Part shown: positions 8,491-17,500 of the stretch, one piece after another
Position numbering within the stretch: position 1 is the first letter of the stretch
How the letters are laid out: the number at the start of each line of letters is the position of its first letter
Origin: Bacteroidetes bacterium UBA3022
GTDB lineage: Bacteria; Bacteroidota; Bacteroidia; Chitinophagales; BACL12
Length of the DNA stretch: 64,000 bases
Direction of reading: 5' to 3'
Assembly (NCBI GenBank): GCA_002346225.1
Contig: DDYY01000055.1
Location: forward strand, 1,060 to 65,059
Notes under the pieces: generated by a model
Told to the model about the DNA's origin: nothing
The model's database searches: none
What the model saw: only the letters and a program-made list of their open reading frames with translations
Translations under genes and position numbers: made by a program

Positions 8491-10290
8491 ATGCGCGCAC
8501 TATTCTTTTCCCTTTGCCTCCTCCTGACAGCAGGCATACTGGCCCAGACAACGCCTACCACCGGCACCCTCCAGGGACATATTACCGATGCCACCACCGG
8601 CGAACCCCTGCCCAATGTGAATGTCATATTGATGAAGGAAGGTAGAATCATGGCTGCACAGGGTACCAGTGCTAATGGAAATTACTTATATGATAAAATG
8701 TATCCCAATACCTACGATGTGGTATTTGCGGTAAAAGGCCGACAGCTCACCAACCGGGAAGTAAAAGGTGTTGCCATTGAGGCGGGAATGATTACGACAC
8801 TGGAAGTAGCTATCGGTGCCACCGAAATCATAGCGGCTCCCATCGATATGCGGCCGGACCCCAAGACCAATCCGCTGGCACTGGCCATCGTTGTTCCCGT
8901 CGATAAGAAGACCGATGAGGTAAAGGAAACTTTCAAAGGACAGTTCTATCCGTTTACTCCGGAAAAGGATTTCGTGCTCACGAGAGAGCAAGCCAACTCC
9001 ACGTTCTCCAGCGATGTGGATGATGCCTTCTATACCATCATCCGCCGCATGATTCAGCACGGCATCGAACCACCACAGGGTGCGGTACGCATAGAAGAAA
9101 TGCTGAATTATTTCGATTATGCTTACCCGGCCCCGGAGCAAGGTGACTTTTCCGTGTACACCGAAAGTGGTCGCTGCCCCTGGAACGAAGACCATCTACT
9201 GTTGCATATCGGCTTGTGCGCAAGAACCATCTTGCAGGATGATCTGCCACCTGCTCATTTGGTTTTTTTAATCGATGTCTCGGGCAGCATGGCTACCAGC
9301 GATAAACTGCCCCTGGCGCTATCGGGTATGCGCAGTCTGGTGGCACAGCTGCGGCCAAAAGACCGCGTGAGCATTGTAACCTACAGCGATGCTGCGGTTG
9401 TGGTGACGGAAAATATCGCCGGAAGCGATAAGCCTGCCCTGATGCGCGCCCTTGCCCGACTAGAGGCCGGTGGTTCCACTGCAGGCGGTGCCGGTCTGCA
9501 ACAAGCCTATTCGATTGCTAATAAATACTATATAAAAGAGGGCAACAACCGCATCATTCTATGTACCGACGGCGACTTCAATGTCGGACCGTCTTCGGAT
9601 GAGGAGCTGTTGTCGCTGATTGGAGGCTACCGGAAATCGGGGGTGTACCTCTCCGCACTGGGCTTCGGAATGGACAACCTCCAGGACGGACGACTGGAGT
9701 CGCTGGCCACTAAAGGCAACGGCAACTACGGCTACATCGGGGTAATCGACGATGCCAAAAAACTGCTGGTAAGAGAAATGGGAGGCACCCTTCAAACGGT
9801 GGCTGACGAAACCAAGCTGCAGGTGCGGTTTAATCCTTCCGCCGTGGAGGCCTATCGCCTGATAGGTTATGAAAACAACGCATTAACAGAAAAAGAATTT
9901 GATAAACGCAAGACTCCCGCAGGAGAAGTGGGTGCCGGACAGACCGTAACAGCGCTCTACGAAATCATCCCGGCAAAAGAACAACTGGTGCAGGATGCCG
10001 CTGCAGCCCAACTGGAAATCCGCTATAAAAGTGATGGCCGCAACAGGCAGGTAATCCATGATATAGCATTGAACCAGCAAGATTACCATGCCTGTACCGA
10101 TGATTTCCGTTTCAGTGCTGCTGTTGCTGCGTTCGGACTGCTTTTACGGCAGTCGGCTTTTCGCGGTCAGACGGACCTGGACCTGGTGCAATCACTGGCA
10201 GACAACGCCATCGGCAGCGATAAAAACGGCTATCGGAAAGATTTCCAGAAAATGCTGGAACAGTACACCCTCCTGATGCGCCGGAAATAA
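8491..10290 (+). CDS. von Willebrand factor A domain protein with carboxypeptidase-regulatory-like domain (YfbK type)
   Basis: A 599-residue exported protein. A signal peptide (to about residue 19) precedes a carboxypeptidase regulatory-like beta-sandwich (GTLQGHITDATTGEPLPNVN, 25-110). A linker domain is followed by a vWA domain with a complete MIDAS motif DVSGSMATS (262-270) and STAGGAGLQQAY. The C-terminal segment (around 420-599) matches the DUF3520-like tail of the YfbK family. Such proteins bind metal and partner proteins at the envelope; the partner is unknown. Confidence 0.88.
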   Translation: MRALFFSLCLLLTAGILAQTTPTTGTLQGHITDATTGEPLPNVNVILMKEGRIMAAQGTSANGNYLYDKMYPNTYDVVFAVKGRQLTNREVKGVAIEAGMITTLEVAIGATEIIAAPIDMRPDPKTNPLALAIVVPVDKKTDEVKETFKGQFYPFTPEKDFVLTREQANSTFSSDVDDAFYTIIRRMIQHGIEPPQGAVRIEEMLNYFDYAYPAPEQGDFSVYTESGRCPWNEDHLLLHIGLCARTILQDDLPPAHLVFLIDVSGSMATSDKLPLALSGMRSLVAQLRPKDRVSIVTYSDAAVVVTENIAGSDKPALMRALARLEAGGSTAGGAGLQQAYSIANKYYIKEGNNRIILCTDGDFNVGPSSDEELLSLIGGYRKSGVYLSALGFGMDNLQDGRLESLATKGNGNYGYIGVIDDAKKLLVREMGGTLQTVADETKLQVRFNPSAVEAYRLIGYENNALTEKEFDKRKTPAGEVGAGQTVTALYEIIPAKEQLVQDAAAAQLEIRYKSDGRNRQVIHDIALNQQDYHACTDDFRFSAAVAAFGLLLRQSAFRGQTDLDLVQSLADNAIGSDKNGYRKDFQKMLEQYTLLMRRK

Positions 10291-10387
10291 AACCCGTGTA
10301 TTTCCACTGTCTGCAGAACCGGGACTTTACTAACAGCATGCGGCCGGACAAACTATTCGTTTTAGCTACCTTTAAGATAGAAAGCTG

Positions 10388-11452
10388 ATGGCCAGGAAAC
10401 GCAGACAAAAGAAACACAAGTTGGGGAAGGCTCCCGGTGCATTGATTTATACCGGCGACCAGGTCATCGACAAGGTGCAGGTGCAGCAAATCGATTTCAA
10501 CGAAACGGACATTACCGTTACCGACAATCCCGATCTTGAGACCCTGAAAGCAGCGCGGGAATCGAACACGGTTTCATGGATTAACATCGTCGGACTGCAC
10601 GACGTGGATTACATTGCTGCCGTAGGGCAGGCATACGACCTGCACCCTTTGCTGATAGAAGACATCCTGAACATTCACCACCGGCCCGGTTACTACGACG
10701 ACGGTGCCATCATTGCCATGGTGCTGAAAATGCTCACGCCTGACAAGGAAGACCCTGTCTCCAATGTGGAGCAGATTGCCGTAATATGCGGCGAAAATTT
10801 TGTGCTGAGTTTTCAGGAAAGACCCGGCGATGTGTTCGACCCCATTCGCGAACGCCTCATTCGCCCCACCACCAAGATCAGGAGCAGAAAAGCCGATTAC
10901 CTGGCCTTCGCTTTGATAGATGCCATTGTAGACCACTACCTCGTGGCCATTGAAGAATTTGGTGAAAAGGTGGAAGAACTGGAAGAAGCCCTGATGGAAG
11001 GGAAGGCGGAACGCATACTGGAACTATTATATAAGTACAAAAGAGATATCAATTTTCTGCGCAAGGTTGTTCGACCGGTAAGGGAAATTGCCGTACAGTT
11101 CGAAAAGACCGATGTGGGCTGGTTGGATGATGCAACGGTTCCTTTTTTGAAAGACCTGGTAGACCATGCCGAATATTCTGCGGAAGCCATCGAAACCTTC
11201 CGGGAAACCCTGAACGACCTGCTGAACTTCTACCACACCCAGAGTGCCAATAAGCTCAACGATATCCTGAAGGTGCTAACCATCTTCTCTGTCATTTTCA
11301 TTCCCCTGTCGTTCCTGGCGGGATTGTACGGTACCAATTTCGAATTTATGGCCGAACTGCATTTCACCTGGTCCTGGCCGGCTTTCATCGGATTGGAAGT
11401 TATCATTGCGCTGGGCATGCTGTATTTCTTCCGCAAGAAAGGGTGGTTGTAG
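10388..11452 (+). CDS. corA: CorA family Mg2+/Co2+ transporter
   Basis: A 354-residue protein with a long N-terminal cytoplasmic alpha/beta domain and helices (to about 285), then two C-terminal transmembrane helices (ILKVLTIFSVIFIPLSFLAG and the last 25 residues) and a basic end (FRKKGWL), the CorA layout. The pore-loop signature normally reads YGMNF. Here it is YGTNF, with Thr replacing Met at residue 316, followed by EFMAEL. The gene is isolated, about 100 bases after the vWA gene and 55 bases before the flippase, all on the same strand. Confidence 0.92.
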   Translation: MARKRRQKKHKLGKAPGALIYTGDQVIDKVQVQQIDFNETDITVTDNPDLETLKAARESNTVSWINIVGLHDVDYIAAVGQAYDLHPLLIEDILNIHHRPGYYDDGAIIAMVLKMLTPDKEDPVSNVEQIAVICGENFVLSFQERPGDVFDPIRERLIRPTTKIRSRKADYLAFALIDAIVDHYLVAIEEFGEKVEELEEALMEGKAERILELLYKYKRDINFLRKVVRPVREIAVQFEKTDVGWLDDATVPFLKDLVDHAEYSAEAIETFRETLNDLLNFYHTQSANKLNDILKVLTIFSVIFIPLSFLAGLYGTNFEFMAELHFTWSWPAFIGLEVIIALGMLYFFRKKGWL

Positions 11453-11507
11453 GGTGCTGCAATTCCCCTGACACCCTGCGCATAAGTCGCTACCAGCATT
11501 CTCCATA

Positions 11508-13010
11508 TTGCCTTATCTTTCCCGCACCTTGACACATCCGCTGAAAAAACTCTTGTCGCAAACTGCCATCTACGGTTTGAGTACCATCGTAGTGCGCATG
11601 CTGAATTTTCTGTTGGCACCCCTGCATACACGTGTGTTCCTCGATCAGGCAGATTACGGTATCATCTCCGAGATGTATGCCTATGTTACCTTTCTGAATG
11701 TGCTGTTCATGTACGGCATGGAAACCGCTTTCTTTCGATTCGCTTCGGGAAAAGCACCGGAAGACCATCGCAAGGTGTTCGGCACGGCACAACTATCGCT
11801 CCTGTTGACCACCGCACTTATGGTGCTGGTGCTCTTGGTATGGTCCGACCGCATAGCCGGCTGGCTGCAATACCCCGGCCATGGAGAATACGTGGTGTAC
11901 TTCGCCCTCATCATTGGTTTTGACACCCTGGTGAATATCCCTTTCGCCCGCCTGCGGCTGGAAGGCCGGCCCTGGAAGTACTTTTCTATCAAGCTGTTCA
12001 GCATCGGTATCAATGTAGTACTCAATTGCTTTTTCCTCCTGCCGGCACTGTTGCAGCAACCGGACTATTTCAGCTTTCTGGGATTCCACTACCAACCCGA
12101 ACGCGCAGTGGGTTATGTGTTCATAGCCAATCTGGTAGCCAGTGCTGCTACTTTCCTGCTTTTCGTTCCCTGGCTGCGACAACTGGAAACCGACATACAG
12201 TTGTGGAAAAAACTTATGCGTTACGGCTGGCCGCTGGTGCTTATCGGTTTAGCAGGAATGATCAATGAAACCTTCGACCGTATTCTGCTGAAGTACCTGC
12301 TGCCGGGAAGCCTGGAAGAAAACCTGGCTGCCATCGGTATCTACAGTGCTGTGTATAAGATTTCCATATTTATGACCCTTGCGGTGCAGGGTTTCCGCAT
12401 GGGGGCCGAACCTTTTTTCTTTCAGCAAAGCAGCTCTAAGAATGCACCTCAGGTATACGCCATGGTGATGCTGTATTTCGTGATTGTCTGTTGCGTAATT
12501 TTCCTTGGCGTGGGCATGTTTCCCGATGTGTTCAAAGTCATAATTGGCGAAGGCTACCACGAAGGCCTGCCCATCGTCCCGGTGTTGCTGTTTGCCAATC
12601 TGCTGCTGGGTGTTTATTACAATCAAAGTGTCTGGTACAAGCTAACCGACAAGACCCTGTATGCTACCATTATTCCGGTAGCGGGAGCTGTATTGAGCAT
12701 CGGTGTCAACCTCCTGCTCATTCCCATTGCCGGTTATACCGGTGCAGCCTGGGCGCGCTTGCTGTGTTATGCCGCCATGGTGCTGTTGAGCTATACCATT
12801 GGACAGCGGTATTATAAAGTGCCCTACAACCTGCGCAAGCTGGGCGCTTATGCCGTACTGAGTGTTGTTTGCTGTCTGCTGGGATTGTGGGGCTATCATG
12901 CCTTCAACGGCAATGATGCTACCTTTTTATTGCGCTTCTTGCTACTGGCTGTTTTTATCGGTTTTGCCTGGTGGCTGGATGGCAGTAGTTTATTGCGGCG
13001 GCGAAAGTGA
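11508..13010 (+). CDS. Polysaccharide/lipid-linked oligosaccharide flippase (Wzx/MATE-like)
   Basis: A protein of about 500 residues made almost wholly of hydrophobic helices (about 14 segments). It begins LKKLLSQTAIYGLSTIVVRMLNFLLAPLHTRVF, typical of the polysaccharide biosynthesis (RfbX/Wzx) branch of the MOP exporter superfamily. No ATG is available near the conserved start. The upstream TTG at 11508 or a second TTG at 11529, nearer the conserved region, must be used. No glycosyltransferases lie nearby, so the cargo is unknown. It converges on the FG-GAP gene with a 2-base gap. Confidence 0.85.
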   Translation: MPYLSRTLTHPLKKLLSQTAIYGLSTIVVRMLNFLLAPLHTRVFLDQADYGIISEMYAYVTFLNVLFMYGMETAFFRFASGKAPEDHRKVFGTAQLSLLLTTALMVLVLLVWSDRIAGWLQYPGHGEYVVYFALIIGFDTLVNIPFARLRLEGRPWKYFSIKLFSIGINVVLNCFFLLPALLQQPDYFSFLGFHYQPERAVGYVFIANLVASAATFLLFVPWLRQLETDIQLWKKLMRYGWPLVLIGLAGMINETFDRILLKYLLPGSLEENLAAIGIYSAVYKISIFMTLAVQGFRMGAEPFFFQQSSSKNAPQVYAMVMLYFVIVCCVIFLGVGMFPDVFKVIIGEGYHEGLPIVPVLLFANLLLGVYYNQSVWYKLTDKTLYATIIPVAGAVLSIGVNLLLIPIAGYTGAAWARLLCYAAMVLLSYTIGQRYYKVPYNLRKLGAYAVLSVVCCLLGLWGYHAFNGNDATFLLRFLLLAVFIGFAWWLDGSSLLRRRK

Positions 13011-13012
13011 TG

Positions 13013-15412
13013 TTATCGTTGTACAATTATTTTTTCTACAAAACGAGAGGATGATGTTTGAAGTGCCAACAGGTAATATCCTTCCGGTACTGCGGAAATA
13101 TCTATTGTAAAAGAAGAAGTCATGTCCGCTACTCCACGTAAGACCGTTTGACCCTGCAGATCATATAAAACATAATGCTGCAAAGAACCTTGTACTTGGT
13201 CAAATGAAATTGTAATGTGTTCATTTGCCGGATTTGGATGAAGTCGTATGGGCGACGACGATTCCTGAACAGTTATATCTGTGAAAAAATCCTGCACATA
13301 TGTCGTATCCAGGTCGAAACTATAATCGACAAATACCATTGATGCTGTAGCTACAAGGACATCGGGAATATCATCATTATTAAAATCGCCAACTGTGAGT
13401 TCTCCCAGATAGGGCATTGCATGCCAGGTTCCGGACCATCCTTCGGATGGCGAATAAAGCAGGTAATAGTCAGAATCAATTTGACTTTCATAATAAAGGT
13501 CATCATATCCATCAAGATTGACATCAAGTGATTGATATTGAGCATACGCATATTCGGGAATATACTTGGTATTTACAGGTGTTAGCGCCCCTGAATTAAA
13601 ATCAAATAAATACAAAGTGTCGCTCTCTCCGTCCATCACAATGATGTCGCTAATGTCATCATTATTCATAATAAAATGACGAACAACTTTAATTCCAATA
13701 TCCCTCAATTCCGGAAATGCAATCGAAAAAGAATCATCAATGGCACTTACTAAAAGGTTGTTGTAGTCATGCATTAAAATAAATCTGTCTAAACCATTTG
13801 AATAAAACTGTGGATGATAGGCATAAAGACTGTCTGTGTAGAACGGGAACTGTTCAGCAAGTGAAAATGATATGCCATCATTCTTGAAGAACTGAGGAAA
13901 CCGGTCATATTCTGTGCTTGAATTGTATCTCCCAAGTAAATCCGGATAACCATCCTGATTGATATCACCAAAGCTCATTTGATCCAGGTACCCATATGTT
14001 GGTATGTATCTTAAAGCGAAGCTATCAGTACCAACACTTTGATAGTAAAAGGAGTTATCACATGACCAGCTTAATCCATCATATTTATTTATAAAAATGT
14101 CATTTATTCCATCCAGATTTACATCTTTTTGGGTAATATTTCTAATCGTTCCGCAAGGAACGTTGTTGAGGAAAACGCTGTGCGGAATAAACTTCAGATC
14201 ATCCGGGCTGTAGCGAAAAGAATAGTTTGTTCCGAACCAGTGATTTACTAAAATCCGGTCAGAAATAGGCGTTATTGCTTCAGAAATAAAAACCGAACCC
14301 AGTCGATAATAGTTACCAAGATTTTGACTAATTGTTGAATAAGTGCTAATCTTATTTATTAAGCCATAGGATAATGAAAGAAAAGATGTGCTATCTCCCG
14401 ATTCATAGATAATTACATCAAGGTCTTCAAGCAATAACAGTCCTTCAACAATCATATAAAGACTGTCTTCCTCCCATGCGCCGCTTTCGCTTTGCCGTAT
14501 AATACTAATGCTATCATTTGAGTAGCTGTTCAGGATGATTTCCGATATGCTGTCATTATCTACATCCAATATGAAATAATGATCCACATTTGAGTTAATT
14601 GATAGAAGCTGCGGATTGGCAATATCCAGCAATTCGCCTGTTGATTCGATAAAATAAAGAGATGCATTAAAACTATAATCCATTATAAGTAGCCCGTCCT
14701 GTTCAGCACTATTTAATCGGAATTTAGCAACATGATATGGATTAAAAGGTAAATCAGAAAGGGGCACCTCTGATGCTAGAACAAAGCCATCCGGACTACC
14801 GGTGTATTGTCTTATCATATACTCGCATGGATAGCCGTTTGTATATATGTAGAAATCTAAATAGTCATCGCTATTAATAAATAGTGGCACAAAAGCCTGT
14901 ATATAAGAGCACATATGGATGGTATCAACCTCCCATGATAACAGATCCCCTGTGTTTTTTAGAATATAGGCATCATATGCCCCATAAGAAAAGAGCCATA
15001 TGGTATCTTGCTGATAGGCTAATTGTAAATGTTGCCCTTCAGCAAATATTTGGTGCACCTGAAAGGTATCAGCAACTGACTCGAGGATATAAATTCCCAT
15101 TGAAGGACTTGCTGCAATGCCAATCATATCAAGATCTTCATCACCATCTAAATCGAGAATCGCTGCCTCTGCAATATTGAATGGCAGCTCAAATGCATTT
15201 GGAAAAGTAAGCGAGGATGAGTCCCTGAATAAAACTGCACTCTTGCTACCCAGAAGGATTAAATCTTCCCGGCCGTCATTATTCATGTCCTCCACATGTA
15301 TCTCCTTGGGATTGATTGCCGGCAGATAAACCAGTGTATCATTTTGTGCGAAAAACTGAGACGACATCCCCAATAAAAGCGCCAATACAAATGAAAACCG
15401 GGCTGTTATCAT
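13013..15412 (-). CDS. FG-GAP/VCBS repeat protein with T9SS sorting domain
   Basis: A 799-residue secreted protein. The signal peptide is MITARFSFVLALLLGMSSQFFAQ. Repeats with calcium-binding-like Asp loops (DMNNDGREDLI, DLDGDEDLDMI, DVNLDGYDDLY, DFNNDDIPDVL) are spread along the chain and suggest an FG-GAP beta-propeller. The end is a type A T9SS domain (LHPNPANEHITISF to the C terminus). An alternative start 12 codons upstream would only prepend residues to the signal peptide. The base composition is clearly AT-richer than the genes around it. The function is unknown; adhesion or ligand binding is usual for such propellers. Confidence 0.85.
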   Translation of the reverse strand: MITARFSFVLALLLGMSSQFFAQNDTLVYLPAINPKEIHVEDMNNDGREDLILLGSKSAVLFRDSSSLTFPNAFELPFNIAEAAILDLDGDEDLDMIGIAASPSMGIYILESVADTFQVHQIFAEGQHLQLAYQQDTIWLFSYGAYDAYILKNTGDLLSWEVDTIHMCSYIQAFVPLFINSDDYLDFYIYTNGYPCEYMIRQYTGSPDGFVLASEVPLSDLPFNPYHVAKFRLNSAEQDGLLIMDYSFNASLYFIESTGELLDIANPQLLSINSNVDHYFILDVDNDSISEIILNSYSNDSISIIRQSESGAWEEDSLYMIVEGLLLLEDLDVIIYESGDSTSFLSLSYGLINKISTYSTISQNLGNYYRLGSVFISEAITPISDRILVNHWFGTNYSFRYSPDDLKFIPHSVFLNNVPCGTIRNITQKDVNLDGINDIFINKYDGLSWSCDNSFYYQSVGTDSFALRYIPTYGYLDQMSFGDINQDGYPDLLGRYNSSTEYDRFPQFFKNDGISFSLAEQFPFYTDSLYAYHPQFYSNGLDRFILMHDYNNLLVSAIDDSFSIAFPELRDIGIKVVRHFIMNNDDISDIIVMDGESDTLYLFDFNSGALTPVNTKYIPEYAYAQYQSLDVNLDGYDDLYYESQIDSDYYLLYSPSEGWSGTWHAMPYLGELTVGDFNNDDIPDVLVATASMVFVDYSFDLDTTYVQDFFTDITVQESSSPIRLHPNPANEHITISFDQVQGSLQHYVLYDLQGQTVLRGVADMTSSFTIDISAVPEGYYLLALQTSSSRFVEKIIVQR

Positions 15413-15447
15413 AGGTTTAAAACATGTTTGACAAATAAAGAGTTGCA

Positions 15448-16233
15448 TCAGATTACCCTCCTTCCGTGATTGATCAGCATAACGGGACTGCCGTAGTCCG
15501 GTTGGTAGAACAAGAGGTTTTCCTGTACAACTGCATTGGCACAGGTGGTGATGGCTATGATGGTATAGTAGTAACCCGGTTGTGCCGCTGCGGTATCATA
15601 TACCTCCAGCGTAGAGCGGTCGGTTTGCACTTTAAAGGATGTTACCGGTCCCGCTGCAACAGAGGTGTCGAACAGCATCATGGCCCATTCCTGATCACTT
15701 GCAGCTTCCCTGCCGTGGTAGCCCACCATGGTGTAGGCTTCACCGAATTTTCCATTGGCCACCATCCGCAGATACGCCCGTGCCTGCTCCTCTGCCAGAC
15801 CAATCTGTCGCAAATATTCCGCATTAGTATGTGCAAAACTATATGCAGCAATTTTTAATGTATCATTTTCCTCCTGCAGGGTGATGCTGTCAATTGCATG
15901 TCCGTTGGTATAGGTGACATCGTACACCATAGTAAAGCGCATGGCTTCACCTACCTGTGCCTGTACCTGATGTGTGCCTGTGCTTTGGAAAGATTCCAGC
16001 GCTCCCAGCAAAGCCCTGTTGTTGTTGAAGGTAGCGCGCCAACCGGCCAGTGCCGCACTATCGTATACTGCAGTAGAAAAGTAGTTCAGTGCGGTAGGTA
16101 TATCTTCTGCCGCCAATGCAGTATACAGGCCATCTATGTTTTCCGTTGCTTGTTGTTGCTGCTCCCGGACACCGCATGCACCTGCCATCCCCCACAATAA
16201 CATTCCTATAACCCACTTGCTTGTCGCTTTCAT
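15448..16233 (-). CDS. Lipoprotein of unknown function
   Basis: A 261-residue protein with lipobox GMAGAC (Cys20). The mature part begins with a Gln-rich linker and a helical stretch (NIDGLYTALAAEDIPTALNYF), reminiscent of small substrate-load or NTF2-like lipoprotein domains but not assignable. Two similar-looking halves (EDIPTALNYFST and YLRMVANGKFGEAYTMV) suggest an internal duplication. I start at the second Met, which places the basic residues directly before the hydrophobic core. It lies 35 bases upstream of the FG-GAP gene on the same strand. Confidence 0.7.
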   Translation of the reverse strand: MKATSKWVIGMLLWGMAGACGVREQQQQATENIDGLYTALAAEDIPTALNYFSTAVYDSAALAGWRATFNNNRALLGALESFQSTGTHQVQAQVGEAMRFTMVYDVTYTNGHAIDSITLQEENDTLKIAAYSFAHTNAEYLRQIGLAEEQARAYLRMVANGKFGEAYTMVGYHGREAASDQEWAMMLFDTSVAAGPVTSFKVQTDRSTLEVYDTAAAQPGYYYTIIAITTCANAVVQENLLFYQPDYGSPVMLINHGRRVI

Positions 16234-16275
16234 TGCCAACTAAAATACTACAAACGCCTGTATTGCGCCCGCACA

Positions 16276-17394
16276 TTACTCCAGCAGCCACCACGCCACA
16301 ATCAACGGCAACTCTGTTTTCCAGAATTGTTCATTGTGGGTGCCCAGTCCTTCCACCACCAGCCTGAGATCCTTTCCGGACGCTTTCACCTCATTCATCA
16401 GATCATAGGCCGTCAACATATCAAAGGTCGTTTCCGTCCCTTCCTGTCCGCCAATTAGAAAATACACCCGGGTAGGCCTGGTAATAGGATGTTCTGTAAT
16501 ATGGTCGAAGCTCTTACTGCTGAACCAGTACGATGCAGAAATAACAGCGGCACCTCCCAGCAGGTCGTTGTGTTCTGCCACCATGAAACTGCTCATCAGT
16601 CCGCCCATGCTGCTGCCTGCGATGAAAGTATGGGAACGGTCGGGGAGGGTGCGGTAGGTCTTATCTATGAAAGGCTTGATGGAGTCGGCCCACCAGTTGG
16701 CAAATACTGCTCCCAGCCCGCCGCCGTACTCGGGGTGTGCCCAGGGAGAGTATTCCATTAAACGCATATCCCCGGCATGGTCTATACCCACCACAATGGC
16801 TACGGGAAGCCCCTGCGCTGCCCGGGCATCCATGAGCTCATCTACTCCCCATTCACCGGCATAGGAGGTGGCCGCATCAAAGAGGTTCTGTCCATCCATC
16901 ATATAAATGACAGGATAACGGACGGTATCTGTCGCGTAACCCGGCGGAACATATACGCGCAATGTCCGCTCTCCCTGTAAGTAAGGAACCGTCAGTACGT
17001 GCTTTTCAATGGCGGGATTCAGGGCCGGTGCTTCATGCAGGTCGGCCCAGCTTTCAATCACACAGAAAATAGTATCCCCTGGTCCCCAGTAAAACATGCG
17101 GTCGGCAATAGCACTGCCATCGGCGCTTACCTCCACCTGCTCCCAGCTGCCCCGGGTGAACTTGAACAGGATATCCGAGCCGGGAAGGGAGTCAAAAGTG
17201 TGGCTGTAAGTGGCCGCTCCTGAGGGCTGCATTTTATATCCGGGCGCTCCCGGTTGCCAGTCATTGAACGGACCGGCAATATAGATATCGCCCGAAGCGG
17301 GGGCGTTGTTCGTCACTACGATGGTCAGCTGGGCATACATCCCATAGGCGCTAAGGCACCACAGGAAGCAAAAAAGAGAATATTTATTCCACAT
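16276..17394 (-). CDS. Secreted alpha/beta-hydrolase esterase with N-terminal starch-binding-like module
   Basis: A 372-residue exported protein. After the signal peptide (to about residue 21) comes a CBM20/CBM48-like fold (LTIVVTNNAPASGDIYIAGPFNDWQPG, then an aromatic strand FKFTRGSWEQVEV, 23-115). The catalytic half is a putative esterase (esterase D/Fes-like) with VRYPVIYMMDGQNLFD and nucleophile elbow GSSMGG (260-265, Ser262). A late THNEQFW histidine completes the likely triad. It sits divergently beside the T9SS alpha-amylase. The reaction is inferred to be ester hydrolysis on a glycan or a conjugate; the substrate is not shown. Confidence 0.8.
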   Translation of the reverse strand: MWNKYSLFCFLWCLSAYGMYAQLTIVVTNNAPASGDIYIAGPFNDWQPGAPGYKMQPSGAATYSHTFDSLPGSDILFKFTRGSWEQVEVSADGSAIADRMFYWGPGDTIFCVIESWADLHEAPALNPAIEKHVLTVPYLQGERTLRVYVPPGYATDTVRYPVIYMMDGQNLFDAATSYAGEWGVDELMDARAAQGLPVAIVVGIDHAGDMRLMEYSPWAHPEYGGGLGAVFANWWADSIKPFIDKTYRTLPDRSHTFIAGSSMGGLMSSFMVAEHNDLLGGAAVISASYWFSSKSFDHITEHPITRPTRVYFLIGGQEGTETTFDMLTAYDLMNEVKASGKDLRLVVEGLGTHNEQFWKTELPLIVAWWLLE

Positions 17395-17449
17395 AATTTA
17401 GACATGTACGTGTAAAATCATCTAAAAGTAACGCCTATCTGTTGAACCT

Positions 17450-17483
17450 TTGTCAACATTTTAGCCTTCGGTGTGTACATTTG
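17450..17483 (+). promoter_or_regulatory. Promoter of the T9SS alpha-amylase gene
   Basis: TTG at 17450-17452 and TACATTTG at 17476-17483, spaced by 23 bases, fit the Bacteroidota consensus. The ATG at 17501 follows 17 bases after the -7 box. This supports that ATG over the in-frame GTG at 17471, which lies upstream of the -7 box. Confidence 0.6.
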
Positions 17484-17500
17484 TTATTCAATTTATCGCC

